NCBI GenBank assembly: GCA_910822395.1
Contig: OU365335.1
Coordinates: 1,488,001-1,552,000 of the forward strand
DNA: 64,000 bases
Direction: 5' to 3'
From: Pseudoclavibacter triregionum
GTDB taxonomy: Bacteria; Actinomycetota; Actinomycetes; Actinomycetales; Microbacteriaceae
Shown: piece after piece, positions 53,393-62,501 of the stretch
Numbering within the stretch: the stretch's first letter is position 1
How the letters are laid out: each line of letters opens with the position of its first letter
The notes under the pieces: generated by a model
Databases searched by the model: none
Told to the model about the DNA's origin: nothing
Seen by the model: only the letters and a program-made list of their open reading frames with translations
Position numbers and translations under genes: made by a program

Positions 53393-56300
53393 ATGACCGG
53401 CATGTTCAGCGAGGCCGACCTCGAGCAGCATGCGCTCGACGTCCTCGGCGAGCTCGACTGGCTCCCCGGAGCCGGAGCCGACTTCAGCGTCGGCTCCGGC
53501 CAGCGCCAGAACTGGCGCGAGCTCTTCCTCCGGCAGGACCTCATCGAGGCCCTCCGGCGCATCAACCCCGATGTGCCCGACGAGTACCTCGAGCAGGCGC
53601 TCGCCGAGATCACGCAGCCCGTCTCGCAGGACGCGATCGCCGAGAATCACCGCATCCATCGCATCTTCATCGACGGCTACCGCGGCATCTCGTACATCGA
53701 CCACGAGGGGCGCGAGGTCGCCCCGGTGATCCGCGTCATCTCCGAGGACCCGGCCAACAACCGGTACCGGGCGATCAACCAGCTCACGGTCCGCTCGCGC
53801 GACCACGAGCGCCGGTTCGACGTCGTGCTCTTCGTGAACGGCATGCCGATGGTCATCGTCGAGTTCAAGCGATCCGGCTCCAAGCACACCGCCGAGATCG
53901 CCCGCGACCAGCTCGCGACCTACCTCGCCGAGTTCCCCATGGCGTTCCGCTTCTGCTCCTTCGTCATCGCGAGCGACGGCGTCGACGCCCGCTACGGCAC
54001 GCCGTTCACGCCCTGGAACCACTTCGCGCCCTGGAACGTCGATGACGACGGCGGGCTCGTCCGATTCGGCGAGCCCCTGCCCGACGGCACCGCCGCGACT
54101 CCGCTCGACCTCGCCCTCCACGGCCTCTGCAACGTCGAGCGATTCGGGCAGCTCGTGCGCGACTTCATCGCCTTCGACTCCGACGAGACGGGCCTCGCCA
54201 AGCGCATCGCGAAGCCCCACCAGTACTTCGCCGTCACGAAGGCGATCGGCACGACCATCACCGCCCGCGACACCGACGGCCGCGCCGGCGTGGTGTGGCA
54301 CACCCAGGGCTCCGGCAAGTCAATGGAGATGGAGCTGTACGCCGCGAAGGCCATGCGCCACCCGCGGCTCGGCAACCCCACCATCGTCGTGCTCACCGAC
54401 CGCATCGAGCTCGACACGCAGCTCTACGACGCTTTCAGCCGCTCCGAGCTGCTGCCGGAGCCGCCGAAGGGGATCACGAGCCGAGCCGAGCTGCGCGAGC
54501 TCCTCAGCGAGCGGCAGACCGGCGGCATCTATTTTGCGACGCTCCAGAAGTTCGGGCTCACGCAGGAGGAGAAGGCGGCGGGCCTCGACCATCCGACCCT
54601 CTCCGAGCGGCGCAACGTCATCGTCATGGCCGACGAGGCGCATCGCGGTCACTACGACGACATCGACGGCTACGCGCGCCACCTCCGCTCGGCCCTGCCG
54701 AACGCGACCCTCATCGCCTTCACCGGCACGCCGATCCAGGAGGGCGAGCGCGACACCCGCCGCGTCTTCGGCGACGACATCGACGTCTACGACCTGAACC
54801 GGGCCGTCGAGGACGGCGCCACCGTGCCCGTCGCCTTCGAGCCGCGCCTCATCAAGCTCGAGCGCGTTGGCGAGATCGATGACGAGACGATGGACCTCGC
54901 CGTCGACGAGGCGACCGCCGGCCTCGACCTCGCCGAGCGGGAGCGCCTCGAGCGAGCCGTCCTCACCCTCGACACAATCTACGGCTCGCCCCAGCGCCTC
55001 GCCGAGGTGGCCGCCGACATCGTGCGGCACTGGGAGGCGCGGCGCGAGGTCATGCGCACGCAGATCGCATGCCCCGGCAAGGCGATGATCGTCTGCGCGA
55101 GCCGTCCCATCGCCGCCCGCCTCTACCGGGCGATCACCGAGCTGCGGCCGGAGTGGCATGACGACGCCGACGACCGCGGCCGCATCAAGGTCGTCTACGA
55201 CGCGCAGCCGAGCGACAAGCCCGAGGTCGCCCGCCACGCGCGCCGACCGAGCGCGAACGCCGCCATCAAGCAGCGCGTCAAGGATCCGGACGACGAGCTC
55301 GAGCTTGTCATCGTCAAGGACATGATGCTCACCGGCTTCGACGCGCCGCCGCTGCACACGCTCTACGTCGACCGGCCGCTCAAGGGCGCGCTGCTCATGC
55401 AGACGCTCGCTCGCGTGAACCGCACCTTCCGCGGCAAGCAGGACGGCCTCCTCGTCGCCTACGCGCCGCTCGCCGACAACCTCACGAAGGCGCTCGGCGA
55501 ATTCACGCGCGACATCGACCAGCAGGGCGAGCGCCTCGTCGGGCGCGACGTCAAGGAGTCGGTGGCGATCGTGCACCAGCTCCTCGCGCAGGTGACCGAG
55601 CTCATCGGCGACGAGTGGAGGGCGACCGTCACAGCCGATGACAAGGCAGGGTGGCTGCGGGCCTGCATCGACACCGTCGCGATGCTCCGCTCGCCGTCGA
55701 CGCCGGGCAACACCGTCCCCGACGATCCCGAAGCGCGGCCCGTCGCGGATCGCTTCCGCTCGCTCTCCGCTCGGCTGGCGCGCGCCTGGGCGCTCGCCCG
55801 CGGCGCCGAGGAGCTCGAGACCGTCCGCCGCGACGTGCGCTTCGTGGAGGAGCTCCGCGTCTGGATGGCGAAGCTCGACGCGCAGGAGCGCGCGAGCCGC
55901 AACGAGCCCATCCCCGAGGACATCCAGCGCCTCCTCGGCGAGCTCGTCGTCACCTCGACCGGCACGACCGGCGTCGTGAGCATCTACGAGGCCGCCGGCA
56001 TCGAGCCGCCCGAGCTCTCGGCGCTCACGCCGCTCTGGATCGAGCAGGCCACCGAGGAGCCGAGCAAGGCCGAGCTCGCCCTCGAGGCGCTCAAGGCCAG
56101 CCTCCTCAAGGAAGCGGCCCGCGTGACGCACGGCAACCAGGTGCGCCAGCGTGCGTTCTCTGAGCGGGTCAACGAGCTCATGGTGAAGTACGTCAACCAG
56201 CAGCTCACGGCGGCCGAGGTCATCGCCGAGCTCGTCTCGCTCGCAAAGGACGTCGTCGCCGAGGGCGACCGCGGCAAGCGCTTCTCGCCCGCGCTCGAGC

Positions 56301-56587
56301 AGGACGAGCTCGCGTTCTACGACGTCGTCGCCCAGAACGAGTCGGCCGTCGACGTCATGGGCGAGGACACGCTTGCCCAGATCGCCCGCGACCTCGTCGC
56401 GACCATGCGCCGCGACGTGCGCACCGACTGGACGGTGCGCGACGACGTGAAGGCGAAGCTGCGAGCATCGATCAAGCGACTCCTTCGCAAGTACGGGTAT
56501 CCGCCGGACCAGCAGCCGGCGGCCGTCGCCGAGGTGCTCCAGCAGATGGAGGCCTTCGCGCCGCGGATCGCGGAGGAGGGGGCGTGA
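53393..56587 (+). CDS. hsdR: Type I restriction enzyme R subunit
   Basis: 1064 aa motor and nuclease subunit. The N-terminal endonuclease core is RRFDVVLFVNGMPMVIVEFKRS (D-x-ExK). Helicase motifs follow: Walker A VVWHTQGSGKSMEM (about residue 300), II MADEAHRGHYDD, III FTGTPIQ, and VI-like QTLARVNRTFRGK. The C-terminal helical part binds the methylase core. Translocates on unmodified DNA and cuts at a distance. It starts 3 nt after the hsdS stop. Confidence 0.97.
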   Translation: MTGMFSEADLEQHALDVLGELDWLPGAGADFSVGSGQRQNWRELFLRQDLIEALRRINPDVPDEYLEQALAEITQPVSQDAIAENHRIHRIFIDGYRGISYIDHEGREVAPVIRVISEDPANNRYRAINQLTVRSRDHERRFDVVLFVNGMPMVIVEFKRSGSKHTAEIARDQLATYLAEFPMAFRFCSFVIASDGVDARYGTPFTPWNHFAPWNVDDDGGLVRFGEPLPDGTAATPLDLALHGLCNVERFGQLVRDFIAFDSDETGLAKRIAKPHQYFAVTKAIGTTITARDTDGRAGVVWHTQGSGKSMEMELYAAKAMRHPRLGNPTIVVLTDRIELDTQLYDAFSRSELLPEPPKGITSRAELRELLSERQTGGIYFATLQKFGLTQEEKAAGLDHPTLSERRNVIVMADEAHRGHYDDIDGYARHLRSALPNATLIAFTGTPIQEGERDTRRVFGDDIDVYDLNRAVEDGATVPVAFEPRLIKLERVGEIDDETMDLAVDEATAGLDLAERERLERAVLTLDTIYGSPQRLAEVAADIVRHWEARREVMRTQIACPGKAMIVCASRPIAARLYRAITELRPEWHDDADDRGRIKVVYDAQPSDKPEVARHARRPSANAAIKQRVKDPDDELELVIVKDMMLTGFDAPPLHTLYVDRPLKGALLMQTLARVNRTFRGKQDGLLVAYAPLADNLTKALGEFTRDIDQQGERLVGRDVKESVAIVHQLLAQVTELIGDEWRATVTADDKAGWLRACIDTVAMLRSPSTPGNTVPDDPEARPVADRFRSLSARLARAWALARGAEELETVRRDVRFVEELRVWMAKLDAQERASRNEPIPEDIQRLLGELVVTSTGTTGVVSIYEAAGIEPPELSALTPLWIEQATEEPSKAELALEALKASLLKEAARVTHGNQVRQRAFSERVNELMVKYVNQQLTAAEVIAELVSLAKDVVAEGDRGKRFSPALEQDELAFYDVVAQNESAVDVMGEDTLAQIARDLVATMRRDVRTDWTVRDDVKAKLRASIKRLLRKYGYPPDQQPAAVAEVLQQMEAFAPRIAEEGA

Positions 56588-57237
56588 GGCGGGCCCTCCA
56601 GTCCCTCGTTGGCCTCGGTGGCATCACCGCGTTGGGAGCGCTCGCCTGGTGGCTCGTCGTCATCCTGATCGACTGGCTGCAGTCAATGGATACCGACACG
56701 CGAGCGGCCACGATAGCCGTGCTCGGAGTCGTCTCCGTCCCGCTCATGACGCTCGGAACGCAGCTTTGGGTCGAGAAACGGAAGTCACACGAGGCCGCGA
56801 TCCGGGAGCAGCGTCGAGAGTTCTACTCCGAGGTCGTCTCGACGCTCATGCAGCTATTCGAGTCAGGTCGGACGACGGCGGGGCAGGCGGCGACCGCGGA
56901 GGTCGTGGCGAGACTGCAGGCTCTCGTCCCGCAGATGGTGCTGTTCGGGTCCAAGGACTTCCTCCGGGCGTGGCATCAGTTTCGGGCATCGCCTGGCCAC
57001 GTCGCGGCTGGGAGGGCTTCTCCGCACGACGCGACGCTCATTCAGATGGCGGCGCTGGAGTCGGTGCTCCTGGCGGCACGCAAAGACCTCGGTCAGCAGT
57101 CCGGCCAGAATGCCCGCGGGTTCATCATGACGACCTTCATCAACGATGTGGCACCGGCCGACATCCAGCGCGCCTACAAGCGACTGCAGGTCATGGGGTC
57201 CGTCCTGAACGCGCGAGGTGCCGGTCCCCAGGGTTGA
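56584..57237 (+). CDS. Membrane protein co-translated with hsdR
   Basis: 217 aa, starting with GTG inside the hsdR stop (GTGA). Two N-terminal membrane helices (LVGLGGITALGALAWWLVVI, TIAVLGVVSVPLMTLG) are followed by a cytoplasmic domain: EKRKSHEAAIREQRREFYSE, then a helical region with FGSKDFLRAWHQFR. No family recognised. Third-position GC is lower than in hsdR. Tight coupling to the restriction subunit suggests an accessory role, such as anchoring the complex or a separate effector. Confidence 0.75.
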   Translation: MRRALQSLVGLGGITALGALAWWLVVILIDWLQSMDTDTRAATIAVLGVVSVPLMTLGTQLWVEKRKSHEAAIREQRREFYSEVVSTLMQLFESGRTTAGQAATAEVVARLQALVPQMVLFGSKDFLRAWHQFRASPGHVAAGRASPHDATLIQMAALESVLLAARKDLGQQSGQNARGFIMTTFINDVAPADIQRAYKRLQVMGSVLNARGAGPQG

Positions 57238-57267
57238 CTGGCCCGCTGGGCCGAAGCAGCTTGCCGA

Positions 57268-57828
57268 CTAGATCTCCGCCGCCCTCGCCATCGCCTCGCG
57301 GATGAGCGCCTGGTCCATCGCGGCCGCCTCGGCGGCGCGGTCGACCGCGAGCGACTCCGAGGCCCGGTGCCGGACGCGCACCTCGACGCGTTTCGGGAGG
57401 AGGTGGCGGCGGCTGAACATCGGCGGCTCGACGACGATGCCCGCGACCTCGCGCCACGGCGCGGCCTGCTCCGCGACGAGGCGTCCGCCGCGCCGGCGCT
57501 CGATGACGAGCCCCTCCGAGGTGAAGCGGAGACGGCGCCAGCGCAGCCGCTCGGCGACCCCGGCGCCCGCGATGACGAGCCCGCCGCCCAGCGTCACGAT
57601 CGCGCCGATGCCGGTGTCGATCGGGCCGCTGCGGCGGCCGTTGCCGATCGCGTCGACGTCGCCCGCCCGGTAGCGGGCGAGCGACGTCGAAGAGCAGGAG
57701 GCCGATGATGATGAGCGCCGCCCGACGGCGAGGAACACGAGCCGCCGCCATCGCGAGGTCTCGAAGACGGCGAGCTCCTCGCCTCGATCGTTCGCGGGGG
57801 CGAGGCCGTCCGCGGCGTCGTCGGCCAT
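57268..57828 (-). CDS. PH-like membrane protein, paralogue 3 (local frame slip suspected)
   Basis: 186 aa, last of three tandem minus-strand paralogues. Two membrane helices and a PH-like cytoplasmic domain (RLRFTSEGLVIERRRGGRLV, PWREVAGIVVEPP, VRVRHRASESLAVDRAAEAA). Between about 57665 and 57720 the called frame gives a hydrophilic Ser/Cys-rich run, while the next frame gives AALIIIGLLLFDVAR, an excellent membrane helix. Two compensating indels would explain this. The start ATG 57828 lies 4 nt after the stop of the upstream paralogue. Confidence 0.65.
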   Translation of the reverse strand: MADDAADGLAPANDRGEELAVFETSRWRRLVFLAVGRRSSSSASCSSTSLARYRAGDVDAIGNGRRSGPIDTGIGAIVTLGGGLVIAGAGVAERLRWRRLRFTSEGLVIERRRGGRLVAEQAAPWREVAGIVVEPPMFSRRHLLPKRVEVRVRHRASESLAVDRAAEAAAMDQALIREAMARAAEI

Positions 57829-57832
57829 CGGC

Positions 57833-58423
57833 TCAGCCCCGCGCATCGGCTCGGGTGGCTTCGATGCGTCGCTCGGCGGCGGTGACGGCGGCCTCCCACT
57901 CCTGGACGGCCACGGACTCGGGCAGCCGGTTCCTGATGATGACCTCGACCAGCCTCGGCCCCGGCCGGAGCGGCCCGTGGCGTCCGTGCTGCGGTTCGAG
58001 CCGCTTGACCTCCCGCCAGGCCAGCTCGCGGACCGGCTGGTACCCGCCGCCGCGGCGGCGCTCGATGACGAGATGCTCGGGCGTCATTCTGATGCGCCGG
58101 CGCCGGAGGTACGTGACGAGGGCGTAGCCGACGACGAGCAGGCCCACGATGACGGCGACGACCGCGACGATGGTCGCGGGCTGGAGCGTCATCCCGCCGG
58201 ATCCGCCGCGTGTCCGCCCGAGGTCCTCGTCCTCGCCGTTCGCGGCGCGGATGGCGATGCTGAGCCGTCAGATGCCGGCCGCGAGCATGGCGAGGCCGGC
58301 CGCGGCCGCGACGAGCGTCGACGAGCGCGGGCCCTCGAAGATCTCGCCGGATGCGGGGGCCTGAGCGTTCGAGTCGGCGGGGTCGGCGTGCTCTTCATGG
58401 CGGGCGGTCGACTCGGCGGTCAT
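57833..58423 (-). pseudogene. PH-like membrane protein, paralogue 2, interrupted by TGA
   Basis: A single 197-codon frame (ATG 58423 to TGA 57833) is interrupted by TGA at 58268-58270. Before it: GEIFEGPRSSTLVAAAAGLA and the first membrane helix; after it, in frame: LSIAIRAANGEDEDLGRTRG, a second helix (IVAVVAVIVGLLVVGYALVT) and the PH-like domain MTPEHLVIERRRGGGYQPV. This aligns along its length with the paralogue at 58524-59120 (GESVTFIGPRFSAALLLALA ... TAIRVSLSEE). An ATG at 58192 could express only the second half (119 aa). Confidence 0.7.
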
Positions 58424-58523
58424 GCGGACAGCGTCGCGCGAGCTCGCGGTCGTCCGCATCGGGCGGGCGGCGGACACCTCACGCGACCAGGGTCGGCTCC
58501 CGTCTCGCCGCGGCCGAGCGCGG

Positions 58524-59120
58524 TCACCGGGCCGAGCTCTCGCCTCCGGCTGCCCGCTCGCGTCGCTGCTCGGGCGCGAACGTCGCCCGGACCGCCTGCG
58601 CGAGGGCGAGGACGTGCTTCGGCTTCCGCGCCAGGAAGCGGATGCGCGGGTACGCGGGCCGCTCGTCGTCGGCCGTCGCGAAGCGGATCGTCTGGGCGAC
58701 CGGGATGGCCGAGCCGCGCGATCCCGAGGACATCGCGGCGATGTCGGTGACCTCCGACCATCGGGTGCTCGCGAGCGTGCGGCGTCCCCCGGCGGTGCGC
58801 TGGTCGATGGTCACGCCCTCGCGGTCGAGGCGCAGCCTCCGGTCGCGGAGGAGCGCCGTGAGCGCGAGCGCGCCGACGGCGAGCGCGGCGACCGCCTCGA
58901 GCGCGCCGATGAGGACCGTCTCCCAGAGGCTCAGCGTGCCGAGCCGGTGCATCTCCGGGAGGGCGAGCTCCTCGCTGAGTGAGACGCGGATCGCCGTGCC
59001 GAGGATGATCGCGGCCATGACGCCGGAGAGGGCGGCGAGGGCCAGCAGGAGCGCCGCGGAGAAGCGGGGGCCGATGAACGTCACGGACTCGCCCGCGCGG
59101 AGGGCGCGGAGATCCGACAT
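58524..59120 (-). CDS. PH-like membrane protein, paralogue 1
   Basis: 198 aa, the intact member of the tandem trio. Two membrane-helix regions (AALLLALAALSGVMAAIILG, VLIGALEAVAALAVGALALT) and a C-terminal bPH-like domain: RRLRLDREGVTIDQRTAGGR, STRWSEVTDIAAM, IRFLARKPKHVLALAQAVRA. Start at ATG 59120, with AGGAG 6 nt upstream (an ATG nine codons earlier is less likely). Function unknown. Confidence 0.75.
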   Translation of the reverse strand: MSDLRALRAGESVTFIGPRFSAALLLALAALSGVMAAIILGTAIRVSLSEELALPEMHRLGTLSLWETVLIGALEAVAALAVGALALTALLRDRRLRLDREGVTIDQRTAGGRRTLASTRWSEVTDIAAMSSGSRGSAIPVAQTIRFATADDERPAYPRIRFLARKPKHVLALAQAVRATFAPEQRRERAAGGESSAR

Positions 59121-59225
59121 CGTGCGCTCCTGGAGGAAGTCCGCCATGCGCCCATCGTGGCAGTGGCGGCGCGCCGCGGCGGACCTGCGACGACCGCCCC
59201 CGGTCGAGCGCCCCTCCGCCCGAGC

Positions 59226-59693
59226 TCAGGCCGCCTTCGCCCACTCGGGGCGTCGCGTCCCGGCCCAATGAGGTTCGTCGCAGGTCGATGACGTCGCCTG
59301 CGCGGACGCCGCCACCCGGCGGGCGCCCCGCGCGGCCGCGCGGGCCGCGTCCGCCGCCGCGATGGCCTCGAGCCCGGCGACGAGCTCGGGGGAGCCGGCG
59401 AGCTCCGCCTTCGAGGTGAGGTGCCATCCGCGGCAGCTCGCGCACTCGTAGGCGCGCACCTCGCGGCGGCAGGTCGCCGCTTCCCCGTCGACGGCGCGGG
59501 AGCGGCTCACGGCGGCCGCGTGGAGCGCCTCGACGGCCGACTCGTGGTCGGGAAAGCGGACCTTGCCGAACTCGCAGCGGCCGGGCCGCGGCGGGCGCCG
59601 ACGGCGACCGGCCGCGGCGCGCTCGGCGGCGAAGCTCGGACACCTCGGGATCGGGGGGAAGGCAGTGCGAGCGCGGTTCCGGCGGCTGCTCAT
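59226..59693 (-). CDS. Small Cys-rich (zinc-ribbon-like) protein
   Basis: 155 aa. A basic, disordered N terminus (about 1-45), then a compact domain: RCEFGKVRFPDHESAVEALH, CRREVRAYECASCRGWHLTS. The cysteines and the terminal WHLTS match small putative zinc-ribbon proteins of phages and actinobacteria in which YxCxxCxxWHLT is the hallmark. Then a low-complexity Ala/Arg tail. Three ATGs in a row; GGAG upstream favours 59693. Confidence 0.6.
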   Translation of the reverse strand: MSSRRNRARTAFPPIPRCPSFAAERAAAGRRRRPPRPGRCEFGKVRFPDHESAVEALHAAAVSRSRAVDGEAATCRREVRAYECASCRGWHLTSKAELAGSPELVAGLEAIAAADAARAAARGARRVAASAQATSSTCDEPHWAGTRRPEWAKAA

Positions 59694-59781
59694 CATCATC
59701 TCCAGGTCGATGGGGGACGCCCTCGTCAACGGGCGCGCCCATCGTCCCCGGAGCCACGGACAATCCGAGATCCGCGCTCGC

Positions 59782-59787
59782 TACCCT
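59782..59787 (+). promoter_or_regulatory. -10 box of leaderless DUF2625 gene
   Basis: TACCCT, 6 nt, ATG 59794. Confidence 0.5.
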
Positions 59788-59793
59788 CGCCGC

Positions 59794-60492
59794 ATGGCCC
59801 CCGACGATTCGCCGTCCCGTTCCGCCGAGCGCCCGCCGCTGTGGCCGGAGCTCGCGCCGCGGCTGCTCGCGGCAGGCTCGCGGGCCGCCGTCCAGCCGAT
59901 CGCCGACGACTCGCCGACCGCCGAGCTCACCGGCCTCTCGGCCTGGTCGACGCTCGGCGCCCTCGCGCGCGAGACGGGCGGCATCCTCCTCGCCGACGGG
60001 TGGATCCGCCTCTTCGGCGGCCGCGCGGCGGGGGAGGGCCCCCACATGCCGAGCCTCGACGAGGTGAACGCGCCGGGCCAGGACTGGTTCGTCGTCGGCT
60101 GCGATGTGCTCGGCGGCGTCTTCGCCCTCGACGGCGGCGCCTTCGGCGAGGGCGACGGGATGCTCCACTACTTCGGCCCGGACGTCCTCGACTGGACGCC
60201 GCTCGGCATCGGCCTCACGGCCTTCGTCGACGCCATGCTCGACGGCATCGACGCGGAGCTCTACGAGGAGCTGCGCTGGGAGGGCTGGGAGGCGGAGACG
60301 ATGCTCCTCGGCCTCGACGAGGGGATCTCCGTCGTGCCGATGCTCTGCACCCGCGAGTCGAAGCCGCTCGAGCGGGCCTCGCGCCGGGCCGTGCCGATGG
60401 AGGAGCTCGTGCGCTTCCACGTCGACGTCGCCGCGCAGATCGACGGCGAGGCGCCGCGGCCGGCGCCGGACCTCGCGCGGAAGGAGCGTTGA
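59794..60492 (+). CDS. DUF2625 family protein
   Basis: 232 aa. Matches DUF2625: WIRLFGGRAAGEGPHMPSLD, GQDWFVVGCDVLGGVFALDG, MLHYFGPDVLDWTPLGIGL, YEELRWEGWEAETM. A soluble protein whose biochemical role is unknown. It precedes the iron/zinc-type ABC relic but has its own leaderless promoter. Confidence 0.82.
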   Translation: MAPDDSPSRSAERPPLWPELAPRLLAAGSRAAVQPIADDSPTAELTGLSAWSTLGALARETGGILLADGWIRLFGGRAAGEGPHMPSLDEVNAPGQDWFVVGCDVLGGVFALDGGAFGEGDGMLHYFGPDVLDWTPLGIGLTAFVDAMLDGIDAELYEELRWEGWEAETMLLGLDEGISVVPMLCTRESKPLERASRRAVPMEELVRFHVDVAAQIDGEAPRPAPDLARKER

Positions 60493-60516
60493 GCGGGGAG
60501 CCTCCTGAAGAACTAA

Positions 60517-60531
60517 TGGGAATCGCTATCA
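60517..60531. promoter_or_regulatory. Zur/Fur-like operator over the ABC permease promoter
   Basis: TGGGAATCGCTATCA agrees with 11 of 15 positions of TGAAAATCGTTTTCA, the form I recall for actinobacterial Zur boxes. It overlaps the -10 TATCAT (60527-60532), which lies 6 nt before the GTG of the permease. A repressor here would block a leaderless promoter. Confidence 0.4.
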
Positions 60532-60538
60532 TGTAGCG

Positions 60539-61713
60539 GTGAGTCCCGCCCAGAGCCGTCCTGCCGCGAGCCGTCCTGCCGCGAGCCGTCCTGCCGCGAG
60601 CCGTCCTGCCGCGAGCCGTCCTGCCGCGAGCCGTCCTGCCGCGAGCCGTCCTGCCGCGAGCCGTCCTGCCGCGAGCCGTCCCGCCGCCCGCCGCACCGTC
60701 GTGCTCGGCGCGAGCGTTGGGCTGCTCACGCTGCTGCTCCTCGTCGCGGTCGGCACGGGGCCCATCGGACTCGGCCCCGCCGAGACCGCCGCCTCCATCT
60801 GGCGCATCGCGACGGGCCGCGCGGAGACCGTTGGCCCCGACCAGCTCATCGCCGCCATCCGCCTCCCGAGGGCGCTCGTGGCGGCCCTCGTCGGCCTCGG
60901 GCTCGGGGTCGCGGGCGCCGCGATGCAGGCCGTCTTCCGCAACCCGCTCGCCGAGCCCGGGCATCACGGGCGTCTCCTCGGGCGCCGCGGCCGCGGCCGT
61001 CCTCCTCATCGTCACGGGCGCGGCCGCGCAGGGGCCCTGGGCGCTGCCGGTCGGCGCGTTCCTCGGGGCGCTCGCGGCCGTCGCGCTCGTGCAGGCGATC
61101 GGCCTCGGCGTCTCCGGCGCCTCCTCGCCCGCGCTCCTCCTCCTCGGCATCGCCCTCAACGCTCTGCTCGGCGCCGTCATCAGCGCCGCCATCGCGAACG
61201 CCGTCGCCGCCGGCCGCCCGCTCGGCCATGTTCTGGCTCAACGGCGACCTCACCGGCCGCTCGATCGCCGACGTCGGGATGGCCCTGCTGCCGGTGCTCC
61301 TCGGCACCGCCGGCGTCCTCCTCCACGCCCGCGAGCTCAACCTCCTCGCGCTCGGCGACGCGGTCGCGCAGACGAGCGGTCTCGAGGTCGCCCGCACGAA
61401 GCACCTCGTGCTCGCCGCCGCGGCCCTCGCGACCGCCGGGGGCGTCGCGGTCGCCGGCATCATCGCCTTCGTCGGCCTCGTCGTGCCGCACCTGTGCCGG
61501 CTCGCCCTCGGCGCCGACCACCGGCTGCTCCTCCCCGCGAGCGCGCTCGGCGGCGCATGCTTCCTCCTGGTCGCCGACACGGGGGCCCGGATGATCTTCC
61601 AGCCGGTCGCCCTCCAGACCGGCACCATCACCGCGCTCCTCGGGGCGCCCTTCCTCCTCGCGCTCGTGCTGCGGCGCGCGCGGCGCGGCGCGGCGGGGGA
61701 GGCGGGCTCGTGA
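60539..61713 (+). pseudogene. FecCD-type ABC transporter permease with two frameshifts
   Basis: Transmembrane subunit of a siderophore/heme/B12-type importer. After the 9x15-bp repeat the frame reads VVLGASVGLLTLLLLVAV and IRLPRALVAALVGLGLGVAG, then AMQAVFRNPLAEPG (FecCD hallmark). One extra G at 60959-60961 shifts the frame; the next frame continues ITGVSSGAAAAAVLLIV to IANAVAAGRPLG. A second shift near 61222-61228 leads to MFWLNGDLTGRSIADVGMAL and IIAFVGLVVPHLCRLALG, ending normally at 61713. About 390 codons in all. If both shifts are sequence errors the protein is complete. No ATPase gene follows, and the binding-protein gene is only a stub, so the system looks dead. Confidence 0.82.
60554..60688 (+). 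repeat. 15-bp tandem repeat, nine copies
   Basis: The unit AGCCGTCCTGCCGCG encodes Ser-Arg-Pro-Ala-Ala nine times directly after the permease start. It is a candidate variable-number repeat; changes would keep the frame. Confidence 0.92.
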
Positions 61714-62063
61714 GCGGGGAGCGGGGCGAGGCGCGGCGCGACGCGGCTGCGATCGGGGCGGACGCCGCGGCCCTCGCCATCCGCCGTCCGCCCGCCGCGC
61801 GGCTTCGGGGCGTCGTCGTGCGCGAGTGCGGGCGCCGGCTCGTCGCGGCCGCGAACCCGGAGTTCCTCTTCCTCGAGGACTTCCAGGGCAAGGGGCGCCA
61901 GCCCTTCGAGGCGCTGCTCTCGAACCCGGGGCTCGCGAGCGTGCCGGCCATCGCGAACGACCGAATCGTCCTCGTGCCGATGACGCAGGCGTTCGCCATC
62001 TCGGGCGCGAACACGCCCGACGGCTACCGCACGATCGTCGAGGCCGTGAGCGGCGCGAAGTAG
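61710..62063 (+). pseudogene. Stub of a periplasmic metal/heme-type binding protein
   Basis: GTG at 61710 overlaps the permease stop. The first 45 codons are unlike any binding protein (Ala/Arg-rich), while the rest, LVAAANPEFLFLEDFQGKGR, SNPGLASVPAIANDRIVLVP and FAISGANTPDGYRTIVEAV, is the C-terminal quarter of a FepB/HmuT-type substrate-binding protein. The signal peptide and N-terminal lobe are gone. A deletion removed most of this gene and perhaps the ATPase gene. Confidence 0.65.
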
Positions 62064-62176
62064 GCCGGACGGCTCGGGCCGCGGCGACGGCTGCGGCGCG
62101 GGCCGGATGCACGGGAGGGCGCGGGGCGAGGCTCCGCGCCCTCCGGCGTGCCGGGGGATGTTATCCGGCGGGAATA

Positions 62177-62190
62177 TATGCATCTGCATA
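62177..62190. promoter_or_regulatory. Short palindrome before the oxidoreductase fragment
   Basis: TATGCA, TC, TGCATA, in an AT-rich patch 16 nt before ATG 62206. It could be an operator overlapping the promoter. Confidence 0.35.
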
Positions 62191-62205
62191 GAGGTTGACT
62201 CCCGC

Positions 62206-62457
62206 ATGAAGGCCTTCGGATTCCTCAGCTTCGGCCACTACGGCCACGGACGCGGCGCGGGCGACCCCGACGCCCGCGCGATGCTCCACGACGCGATCGA
62301 CATCGCCCAGGGCGCGGACGAGCTCGGCGCGAACGGCGCCTACTTCCGCGTGCACCACTACGCGCGGCAGTCGGCCGCCCCCATGCCGCTGCTTTCGGCG
62401 ACCGCCGCGCGCACCTCGCGCATCGAGGTCGGCACGGGCGTCATCGACCTCCGCTAG
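62206..62457 (+). pseudogene. N-terminal fragment of a luciferase-like flavin oxidoreductase
   Basis: 83 codons: MKAFGFLSFGHYGHGRG, AIDIAQGADELGANGAYFRV and SRIEVGTGVIDLR, then TAG. Full LLM-class proteins have about 340 residues and continue right after GTGVIDLR with an alternate-barrel sequence that is absent here. The break coincides with the edge of the mercury resistance genes, so an insertion or recombination probably removed the rest. Confidence 0.72.
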
Positions 62458-62501
62458 CGCATGTTCGTGTTATGGCTCTCGTTCTCTCGGTCCGCGTCCC
62501 T

